A stretch of DNA of 5,104 bases. Origin: Holophagaceae bacterium (GTDB lineage: Bacteria > Acidobacteriota > Holophagae > Holophagales > Holophagaceae). Where the stretch lies: NCBI GenBank assembly GCA_025355915.1, contig JANXYT010000219.1:1-5104 (forward strand), given 5' to 3'. Shown here one piece after another: positions 1 through 5,104 of this stretch. Made by a program: the position numbers and the translations under genes. The notes under the pieces were generated by a model. It was not told the origin of the DNA and searched no databases. It saw only the letters and a list, made by a program, of their open reading frames with translations. Every line of letters starts with the position of its first letter. Position 1 is the first letter of the stretch.

Positions 1-1
1 A

Positions 2-2440
2 TCTATGGCGGACGCGCTCTTCTTCCGCAAGTACGACGTGGAATTCCTGGAGGAAATGAAGGGCATCGCCGATGGCGCCGTGAAGGCCGGGGCGAAGTTC
101 AAGGGCCGCGACATCGACCTCCTCGACATCGTCACGTTGAACAGCGCCGTGGACATGAGCTCGCTCCAGGACGGGCTCACCCACGCGACCCACCCCCTCA
201 GCGGCCGCACCTTCATGACTGGCGACGACGAGATGGAGCAGGGCGGGAAAGGGGACCACTGCTCGTCTTTCGTGGCCACCGGGGGCGCCACCAAGAGTGG
301 CCGCTTCCTCTTTACGCAGATGTTCATGTGGAACGGCTATACGGGCACCGAATGGAACGTGATGCTGGACGTGGTGCCTGAGAAGGGCCACCGCGTGGTG
401 ATGCAGACCTTCGCCGGCGGCATCCACAGCGGCACGGACTGGTACCTGAATGCTTCTGGTCTGGTGATGGGTGAGACCACTGTGGGGCAGACGCCCTTCA
501 ATCCCGACGGCACGCCCCAGAGCAACCGCATCCGCAAGGCCGCCCAGTACGCCTCCAGCATTGACGAAGCCGCCGCCATCCTCTTCAAGCAGAACAACGG
601 CCTCTACACCAACGACTGGACCATGGCCGACACCAAGACCGACGAGGGCGCCTGCTTCCTCCTGGGTACCGAGAAGACCAAAATGTGGCGCACGGGAACC
701 AAGGGCAAGCCTGCCGATACGCCGGGCCACCACAAGGATTTCATCTGGGCCAACAACAACAACCGCGACCTGGACGTGCGTGGCGAGTACGGTGCGAACC
801 CGGACAACGCCCCTGCGGACCTGGCCTTCAACACCTGGAACCGCGACATCGCCTTCCAGGAGGTGTTCAAGACCTACGGCCGCGGCGGCTTCGACATCGA
901 CACCGCCACCCGCGTGTTGGCCAGCAGTCCCATCAACCGCCCCCACGCCTGCGACGCCAAGCTCACGACTTCCGAGATGGCCGAGAAGCTCGTCTTCATC
1001 GCCCACCAGGGCAAGACCACCCAGCGCGAGAAGCTGGTGGGGGGTCGCTGGATCGCGGATCTGCCGGGCGCCACGCCCCACCTGACCCATGGGTATACGG
1101 TGTTCAGTCCCATTTGGGTGACCGCCAGGCTCCAGGCCGCAAAAGCGGCCTGGAGAGGGGAAAAGGTTGCGAAGGCTTTGCCTTCGCCTGATGTGACGGC
1201 GGTGAAAGAGGCTTACGCTTTCGACGCCAAGTTGCTTTGGACAGGGACTGTCAGGCCCGCCACTGACGCGGAGAACTGGTTCGTCAGCGGCTCGGCGGCC
1301 TACTGGCAGCAGCTGAAGAACCTTCCCGGCACGCCGGCCAAGGCCTTCGAGGCTCAAAGTGCGGCCCTGGCGGATCTCACCACCCGCCATCTCTGGTTGG
1401 ACGCCAAGGAGGGCGTGAAAGCTCCTCTGGCCACCACGACCGACTACGACCGCTACGGGGCCTACCAGATCCCTCGCATCCGGGGCGTCTTCGCCCTGCA
1501 CCAGCTGCGCCTGCACCTCGGCAATGTCGCCTTCGCCAAGGCCATGCACACCGTTCACGGTCGCTATTACGGCAAGCCCGCCCGCACCGTGGACATTCTG
1601 AAGGCGCTCTCGGAAGGCGCGGGGCGAGAGGTGGCGCCCCTCCTGAAACCCTGGCTGGAACGGGCCGACCTGCCTGCACCGAAGGTTCAGGCCCGGGTCG
1701 AGAAGGCGGGCGAAGGCTACGAAGTGAAGCTCGACATCGAACAGTCAGGTTTTGCCTATCCTTTTGTGGCCTTCGTGAACCTGGAAACGGAGAAGGGCGC
1801 AAGGCTGGAGCGCGTGGAGGTCAAGGGAACCAAGGCCACCTTCAGCTTCCGCAGTGACACCAAGCCCACGCGGGTGGTCTTCAACGCGGGGAACGACCTT
1901 GCCGTGGCCCGGGCGAACTTCTGGATACCGGGCAACGTGCTGGACGACTGGAGCGCCACGGTGCTGGTCTACGGCACGGGCCGCGAGGTCGAGGCCCAGC
2001 GCACCCTCGCCACGAACTACCGCGAGGCCCTGGCCGACAACATGACCGAAGTGCTGCTCCCCCTGAAAACCGATGCGGAAGTCGGCGATGCTGAGCTAGC
2101 CGCGAACGACTTGCTGCTCTTCGGTGGCCCCGCCGAAAACGGGATTGCCGCCCGCCTTCAGGCCGAGGGGAAACTGCCCCTCGAAGCTGGCTCCGGCTGG
2201 TTCAAATGGCAGGGCCGCACCTACGGACGCCCCGACGACGGCCTCCTGGCCGCCTTCCCCAATCCCTGGAATCCGAAGCGCATGCTGGTGCTCCTGCTCT
2301 CCAACAGCCGCACCCAGCAGTGGGCCATGACCAAGGCCATTCCCCGCGGCCTCCCCGGGTGGACCCTCTACCGCGGCAGCGAGATGAAGGAAAAGGGGCA
2401 CGCCCGATCCGAGGAAACACTGGTGGAACTTAAGCCCTGA
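2..2440 (+). CDS. C45/phospholipase B-like Ntn hydrolase with M1-peptidase-like C-terminal region (5' partial)
   Basis: Probable autoproteolytic amidase, acyltransferase or phospholipase-type enzyme; substrate unknown. The frame is open to the window edge, so the ATG at 5 is probably internal and the true N-terminus (likely with a signal peptide) is missing. Numbering from that Met, the segment up to about 85 looks like a propeptide. The motif GDHCSSF (83-89) supplies Cys86, the expected N-terminal nucleophile after self-cleavage. The segments GLVMGETT (152-159) and GLYTNDWTMAD (199-209) resemble conserved blocks of phospholipase B-like and C45 proteins. Residues about 480-635 (RYGAYQIPRIRGVFALHQL, LKPWLERADLP, then a beta-rich part) resemble the C-terminal half of M1 aminopeptidases, but no HExxH zinc motif exists anywhere. 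Residues about 645-790 form a further alpha/beta domain (VYGTGR, LLLFGGP, NPWNPKR). The catalytic call rests on motifs read by eye. A palindromic insert-like stretch lies at residues 376-395. The gene ends 49 nt before the convergent cupin gene. Confidence 0.8.
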   Translation, partial: SMADALFFRKYDVEFLEEMKGIADGAVKAGAKFKGRDIDLLDIVTLNSAVDMSSLQDGLTHATHPLSGRTFMTGDDEMEQGGKGDHCSSFVATGGATKSGRFLFTQMFMWNGYTGTEWNVMLDVVPEKGHRVVMQTFAGGIHSGTDWYLNASGLVMGETTVGQTPFNPDGTPQSNRIRKAAQYASSIDEAAAILFKQNNGLYTNDWTMADTKTDEGACFLLGTEKTKMWRTGTKGKPADTPGHHKDFIWANNNNRDLDVRGEYGANPDNAPADLAFNTWNRDIAFQEVFKTYGRGGFDIDTATRVLASSPINRPHACDAKLTTSEMAEKLVFIAHQGKTTQREKLVGGRWIADLPGATPHLTHGYTVFSPIWVTARLQAAKAAWRGEKVAKALPSPDVTAVKEAYAFDAKLLWTGTVRPATDAENWFVSGSAAYWQQLKNLPGTPAKAFEAQSAALADLTTRHLWLDAKEGVKAPLATTTDYDRYGAYQIPRIRGVFALHQLRLHLGNVAFAKAMHTVHGRYYGKPARTVDILKALSEGAGREVAPLLKPWLERADLPAPKVQARVEKAGEGYEVKLDIEQSGFAYPFVAFVNLETEKGARLERVEVKGTKATFSFRSDTKPTRVVFNAGNDLAVARANFWIPGNVLDDWSATVLVYGTGREVEAQRTLATNYREALADNMTEVLLPLKTDAEVGDAELAANDLLLFGGPAENGIAARLQAEGKLPLEAGSGWFKWQGRTYGRPDDGLLAAFPNPWNPKRMLVLLLSNSRTQQWAMTKAIPRGLPGWTLYRGSEMKEKGHARSEETLVELKP
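1130..1187 (+). repeat. Two tandem perfect hairpins embedded in a coding sequence
   Basis: The first hairpin has 11-bp perfect arms, 1130-1140 and 1145-1155, around an AAAA loop. The second has 8-bp perfect arms, 1169-1176 and 1180-1187, around a TTT loop. They are 13 nt apart and both are read in frame as residues about 376-395 of the large hydrolase, giving an Ala/Lys-rich linker. Codons here (AGA, TTG, AAA, CCT, GCT) are less GC-rich at the third position than those around them. It resembles REP-like palindromic elements that have been accommodated in genes. The symmetry is seen directly; origin as a mobile or REP element is inference, since no second copy is in the window. Confidence 0.6.
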
Positions 2441-2456
2441 GCCAGCTTTAATTTCA

Positions 2457-2487
2457 CGCAGAAGCCGCCCACCAGGCGGCTTCTGCG
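2457..2487. terminator. Hairpin between convergent genes, probable bidirectional terminator
   Basis: Perfect 13-bp stem, 2457-2469 pairing with 2475-2487, with the 5-nt loop CACCA. It starts 16 nt after the stop of the large hydrolase and lies 2 nt past the end of the convergent cupin gene, so it could end transcription of both. Neither strand has a proper T-run after the stem (the plus strand continues CGCTATTCCG), so it is not a textbook intrinsic terminator. It may work with Rho or protect the 3' ends of the mRNAs. Confidence 0.7.
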
Positions 2488-2489
2488 CG

Positions 2490-2882
2490 CTATTCCGTCG
2501 TTTTGCCGTCGAAGTGTTCTTTGTCAGCCTCGGCGTCGGCGCGGGTACGGTGAACGACGCCGTCGCGGTGATTCGGTGGCGAATAGAGGGTATAGAGCTT
2601 CATGGGAACACTGCCGGTATTGATGATGTTGTGATTCGTCCCGGCCGGAACGACCACTGCGAATCCGGCCTTGATGGAGGTCCGAACGCCATCGAGAACC
2701 GCCTCTCCGGTTCCTTCTTCCACGCGGAAAAACTGGTCGAGCTTGTGGACTTCCGCACCAATCTCTTCCTTGGGCTTTAAGGCCATGACGACGAGCTGGC
2801 AGTGCTTGGCGGTGTACAACACCTGACGAAAATCTTCATTTTTGATGGCAAGACTCTCAATGTCTTTCACGAAGCCTTTCAT
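2490..2882 (-). CDS. Cupin domain protein
   Basis: Small single-domain cupin, 130 residues, full length for this widespread group, cytoplasmic. Cupin motif 1 spans residues about 42-65: G42, H46, then LDQFFRVEEG, with G65. Motif 2 spans 73-90: GFAVVVPAGTNHNIINTG, with P79, G81, H84 and N88. His46, Gln50 and His84 are plausible metal ligands, but the usual HxH pair of motif 1 is absent, so metal use is uncertain. The tail from about 97 (LYTLYSPPNHRDG, HRTRADAEAD) matches what I recall of the subfamily often labelled mannose-6-phosphate isomerase-like, a label that does not establish activity. The start is well supported by AAGGAG at 2888-2893, 5 nt before the ATG. It lies 79 nt downstream of wrbA on the same strand and may be co-transcribed with it. 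Substrate unknown. Confidence 0.9.
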   Translation of the reverse strand: MKGFVKDIESLAIKNEDFRQVLYTAKHCQLVVMALKPKEEIGAEVHKLDQFFRVEEGTGEAVLDGVRTSIKAGFAVVVPAGTNHNIINTGSVPMKLYTLYSPPNHRDGVVHRTRADAEADKEHFDGKTTE

Positions 2883-2961
2883 ATCGACTCCTTCTTCTGT
2901 ATGTGTCCACTGGGGCCGTTCGAAGGGGTTGAAACCGTCTAACCCAATTAGGCCAACCCGG

Positions 2962-3564
2962 TCAGGCTGATTGTTTTATGGCTACTTCCGCCACATGAGA
3001 GCCCTGGAAACGAGCGATCTTCAGTTCGTTCTCCGAGGGCTGACGGCTGCCATCTGCGCCAGCGAGCGTGCTCGCGCCGTAGGGGGAGCCGCCGGTGATT
3101 TCACTCATGTTGCCAATCTGCTGGCAGGAGTAGGGAACCCCGACGATGATCATGCCGTGGTGCAACAAGCTGGTGTGGAACGAGGTGATCGTGGTTTCCT
3201 GACCGCCGTGCTGCGTGGCGGTGGAGGTAAACACGCTGCCCACCTTGCCGATCAGGGAACCGTTCTGCCACAACCGGCCCGTCTGATCGAGGAAATGGCG
3301 CATCTGGGCGCACATGTTTCCGAACCGGGTCGGCGTGCCAAAGATGATGGCGTCGTAGTCCGGTAGTTCGTCCACCTTGGCGAGTGGCGCTTCCTGATCG
3401 AGCTTGGCACCAGCCTTTCGTGCCATCTCCTCCGACAGCAGTTCGGGCACTCGCTTGAGGGTGACCTTCGTGCCGGCGACGCTGCGAACGCCATCCGCCA
3501 CCGCTTTCGCCATGGTTTCGATGTGGCCATACATGCTGTAGTAAAGAACGAGAACCTTTGCCAT
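2962..3564 (-). CDS. wrbA: NAD(P)H:quinone oxidoreductase WrbA
   Basis: Flavodoxin-like FMN enzyme that reduces quinones to quinols by two-electron transfer from NAD(P)H, avoiding semiquinone radicals; WrbA proteins are cytoplasmic tetramers. The protein is 200 residues, close to the 198 of E. coli WrbA, and complete. Visible family signatures: the FMN phosphate loop [10 protein letters not shown] (10-19), GTPTRFGNM (76-84) with FLDQTGRLW (91-99), [12 protein letters not shown] (115-126), HHGM (135-138), GGSPYGAST (158-166) and [10 protein letters not shown] (171-180). The start is supported by AGGAG at 3572-3576, 7 nt upstream. It sits between the chloroperoxidase-like hydrolase (80 nt upstream) and the cupin (79 nt downstream), suggesting an oxidative-stress or quinone-handling cassette. 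I saw no clear promoter in the 80-nt gap, which fits read-through from upstream. Confidence 0.97.
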   Translation of the reverse strand: MAKVLVLYYSMYGHIETMAKAVADGVRSVAGTKVTLKRVPELLSEEMARKAGAKLDQEAPLAKVDELPDYDAIIFGTPTRFGNMCAQMRHFLDQTGRLWQNGSLIGKVGSVFTSTATQHGGQETTITSFHTSLLHHGMIIVGVPYSCQQIGNMSEITGGSPYGASTLAGADGSRQPSENELKIARFQGSHVAEVAIKQSA

Positions 3565-3614
3565 ATTGCGTCTCCTGATTGGGCTTGGTTGCGGGACGAA
3601 CTGAATGTGGTCAA

Positions 3615-3633
3615 CTGGCCGCAGATGGGCCAG
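3615..3633 (-). other. Small stem-loop between hydrolase and wrbA
   Basis: CTGGCC (3615-3620) pairs with GGCCAG (3628-3633) across a 7-nt loop, 11 nt past the stop of the alpha/beta hydrolase gene. No T-run follows on the minus strand. It could be a weak terminator or an mRNA-processing structure in the gap. A six-base stem in GC-rich DNA can arise by chance, so this is a tentative entry. Confidence 0.25.
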
Positions 3634-3644
3634 CCAATGGGCCC

Positions 3645-4466
3645 TCAGGCCTTGAGAAAGGCCAGCAGATCGGTGTTGATCTGGTCCTTATGGGTCGAGC
3701 AGAGGCCGTGGGACGCGCCCGGATAGACCTTCAGCATGGCGCCCTTCACGAGCTTGGCTGCGAGCTGGGCCGAGGCCGCGATCGGCACGATCTGGTCGTC
3801 ATCCCCGTGCAGGATGAGCGTCGGGATCGTGAACTTCTTGAGGTCTGCCGTGAAGTCCGTTTCGGAGAAGGCCTTGATGCAGTCGAAAACGCTTTTGAGA
3901 CTGGCCTGCATCCCCTGATGCCAGAACGCCTCCCGGAGGCCCTGCGAGACCTTGGTGCCGGGCCGGTTGGCGCCATAGAACGGCAGGGTGAGGTCCTTGA
4001 AGAACTGCGAGCGGTCGGCGAGCACGCCAGCGCGGATTTTATCGAACGCATCCATGGGCAATCCGCCGGGATTGGCCGCCGTCTTCAGCATCAGCGGCGT
4101 CACCGCGGCGATCAGCACGGCCTTCGCCACCCGCTGGGTGCCGTGACGACCGATGTAGCGGGCGACTTCGCCGCCACCCATGGAATGGCCGACATGAATG
4201 GCGTCCTTCAGGTCGAGCTTCTCCACCAGCGCCTTGAGGTCATCCGCGAAGGTGTCCATCTCATTGCCGCTCCAAGGCTGGCTTGATCGGCCATGGCCGC
4301 GGCGGTCGTGGGCGATGCAGCGGAAGCCACGGGCGCCCAGGAACACCATCTGGTCCTCCCACGCGTCCGCACTCAACGGCCAGCCATGGCTGAAGACCAC
4401 GGGCTGACCACTGCCCCAGTCCTTGTAGTAGATTTCTGTGCCGTCTTGGGTGGTGATCGTGCTCAT
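3645..4466 (-). CDS. Alpha/beta hydrolase, cofactor-free chloroperoxidase type
   Basis: Serine hydrolase of the alpha/beta fold, 273 residues, the normal length for bacterial non-heme chloroperoxidases. These act mainly as esterases or perhydrolases; with organic acids and peroxide they form peracids that oxidise halides in vitro. Visible features: [12 protein letters not shown] (26-37) with the oxyanion-hole region, the nucleophile elbow GHSMGGGE (93-100) with Ser95, acid Asp224 in HGDDDQIVP (220-228), and His253 in GASHGL (250-255). No signal peptide is seen, so it is probably cytoplasmic. The ATG at 4466 is preferred because AAGGAG lies 8 nt upstream and the family starts here ([18 protein letters not shown]). 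A longer open frame reaching 4772 overlaps the methyltransferase gene and is not the real start. It precedes wrbA by 80 nt on the same strand. The natural substrate is unknown. Confidence 0.93.
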   Translation of the reverse strand: MSTITTQDGTEIYYKDWGSGQPVVFSHGWPLSADAWEDQMVFLGARGFRCIAHDRRGHGRSSQPWSGNEMDTFADDLKALVEKLDLKDAIHVGHSMGGGEVARYIGRHGTQRVAKAVLIAAVTPLMLKTAANPGGLPMDAFDKIRAGVLADRSQFFKDLTLPFYGANRPGTKVSQGLREAFWHQGMQASLKSVFDCIKAFSETDFTADLKKFTIPTLILHGDDDQIVPIAASAQLAAKLVKGAMLKVYPGASHGLCSTHKDQINTDLLAFLKA

Positions 4467-4474
4467 GGCAGGTT

Positions 4475-4480
4475 CTCCTT
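4475..4480 (-). promoter_or_regulatory. Ribosome binding site fixing the hydrolase start
   Basis: AAGGAG on the minus strand, 8 nt before the ATG at 4466. It decides between this start and longer in-frame alternatives reaching 4772, which would run through the methyltransferase gene. Confidence 0.8.
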
Positions 4481-4494
4481 TTGGTGGTGGGCCG

Positions 4495-4524
4495 TGACGA
4501 TCCCAGGGACGTCCCTGGCCGTCA
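4495..4524 (-). other. Perfect 16-bp palindrome within a longer stem-loop
   Basis: Positions 4503-4518 are a perfect palindrome (CCAGGGAC followed by its reverse complement). Outer arms TGACG (4495-4499) and CGTCA (4520-4524) also pair, with a small asymmetric bulge of 3 and 1 nt. It begins one nucleotide after the methyltransferase stop and lies 28 nt before the hydrolase start. As RNA it would form a strong hairpin ending the methyltransferase message; as DNA the dyad could be an operator for the downstream genes. No T-run follows, so which role applies is open. Confidence 0.5.
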
Positions 4525-4525
4525 T

Positions 4526-5104
4526 TCAGGCGAATTTCTGGGCCCGGCCGCAATAGCCGGTGCTTTGGGAGCGGGTGAAGGTGAACTGAAACTGGTCGCT
4601 CACCCTTCCGGTGAACAGCAGCTTGAGGAAGGGCCAGGTGAAGATCACGGGCCGGACCCCCCGCACCACTTCGATGGCCAGCTGATGGCGGGCGCAGAGC
4701 TCCTTCAGCTCCGATGGCTTCAGGAACAGGCTGTAGACATGCATGTGTTTCGGCGTGTTCTTGACGAACCACTCGACGCCCTTGATGGCGATGAGCCCAC
4801 CGAGAGGCGTTCGATTGAACGTATGGAAGAAGAACCAGCCGCCGGGGCGCAGGACCCTGGAGGCCTCCCGGATGACCGCGTCCCGTTCGGACAGGTGCTC
4901 AAGAAAATCCATCATGCAGACCACGTCGAAATGCCCATCGGGAAAGCTCAGCAACCGGGCGTCCATGGCCAGATAGGCCACGGAACCGGTGGCGTCGTGC
5001 CTTTGGGCCACCTCCAGGCTGTCCTTTGACAGGTCGATGCCGGTGACCCCGTGTCCTGCCGCCGCGAGGGGGTTGGCGAGAAACCCGCCCCCGCAGCCCA
5101 CATC
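4526..5104 (-). CDS. UbiG/COQ3-like class I SAM-dependent methyltransferase (5' partial)
   Basis: Transfers a methyl group from S-adenosylmethionine, probably to an oxygen of a small phenolic or quinone-like acceptor. The frame is open to the window edge, so the first codons are missing; 192 residues are visible. Counting from the first visible codon: motif I DVGCGGG (1-7), the ribose-binding acid Asp24 in TGIDLS (21-26), MDAR (47-50), [13 protein letters not shown] (59-71) and LRPGG (85-89) in the Rossmann core. FFHTFNRT (92-99) with [17 protein letters not shown] (106-122) and KPSEL (129-133) follow the layout of UbiG, the ubiquinone O-methyltransferase. The C-terminal 40 residues (from about 150) do not match what I recall of UbiG, so the acceptor may differ. 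Only a few codons of the core seem to be lost at the edge, plus any N-terminal helices. It lies 59 nt upstream of the hydrolase on the same strand, with a palindrome between them. Confidence 0.88.
   Translation of the reverse strand, partial: DVGCGGGFLANPLAAAGHGVTGIDLSKDSLEVAQRHDATGSVAYLAMDARLLSFPDGHFDVVCMMDFLEHLSERDAVIREASRVLRPGGWFFFHTFNRTPLGGLIAIKGVEWFVKNTPKHMHVYSLFLKPSELKELCARHQLAIEVVRGVRPVIFTWPFLKLLFTGRVSDQFQFTFTRSQSTGYCGRAQKFA

Noticed and set aside
5..7. ATG at position 5 as the true start of the large hydrolase
   Set aside because: The frame stays open to the window edge, no ribosome binding site can be seen, and the family would be expected to have more sequence before the nucleophile cysteine.
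471..1191. Plus-strand open frames of 204 and 168 codons within the large hydrolase gene
   Set aside because: Arg/Pro/Ser/Thr-rich or Gln/Arg-rich compositions typical of out-of-frame reading in GC-rich DNA, fully inside a well-supported gene.
1377..1802. Minus-strand open frame of 141 codons inside the large hydrolase gene
   Set aside because: Arg/Pro-rich shadow with no motif, opposite a supported coding region.
2883..2961. Possible promoter or terminator between wrbA and the cupin
   Set aside because: The best -35/-10 pair matched only about three of six bases at each box, and the GGTT/AACC and GGGTT/AACCC pairings are too short to call a terminator.
3565..3644. TTGACC on the minus strand as a -35 box for wrbA
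   Set aside because: No acceptable -10 box at 16-18 nt spacing.
3579..4286. Long plus-strand open frame (235 codons) opposite the alpha/beta hydrolase
   Set aside because: It is a shadow of the GC-rich hydrolase gene; the protein is low in recognisable motifs, while the opposite strand carries a complete catalytic triad.
4467..4772. N-terminal extension of the hydrolase reading frame
   Set aside because: It overlaps the methyltransferase gene out of frame, lacks family similarity, and the ATG at 4466 has a good ribosome binding site.

Overview
This 5.1 kb stretch comes from a bacterial chromosome with high GC content and a strong preference for G or C at third codon positions. Gene content (a large secreted-type Ntn hydrolase, a chloroperoxidase-like hydrolase, WrbA, a cupin, a UbiG-like methyltransferase) fits a free-living bacterium with respiratory quinones. 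The large hydrolase's architecture makes me think of Acidobacteriota or a similar group, but that is a weak inference from memory. There is no sign of phage, insertion sequence, CRISPR or RNA gene.

Layout: one plus-strand gene fills positions 1-2440 and is cut at its 5' end by the window edge. It encodes an Ntn hydrolase domain of the C45 / phospholipase B-like type, followed by a region that resembles the C-terminal part of M1 aminopeptidases without their zinc site, and a further C-terminal domain. It converges on a minus-strand run of four genes. A perfect 13-bp hairpin (2457-2487) lies between the two stop codons. Read in their own direction, the minus-strand genes are: a UbiG-like methyltransferase (cut at its 5' end by the window edge), an alpha/beta hydrolase of the cofactor-free chloroperoxidase type, the flavoprotein WrbA, and a small cupin. 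Gaps between them are only 59, 80 and 79 nt, and the three with visible starts each have a good Shine-Dalgarno site, so they may be co-transcribed.

How they may work together: WrbA reduces quinones by two electrons, and the cupin and chloroperoxidase-like hydrolase are often seen near such genes, so hydrolase-WrbA-cupin looks like a small redox or detoxification cassette. The methyltransferase may be an independent gene upstream; a perfect 16-bp palindrome inside a longer stem-loop separates it from the hydrolase. The most unusual local structure is a pair of perfect hairpins embedded in frame in the large hydrolase gene (1130-1187), close to the junction between its catalytic and C-terminal parts. 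This looks like a small palindromic element that has been absorbed into a protein-coding gene. I see no convincing new multi-gene system.
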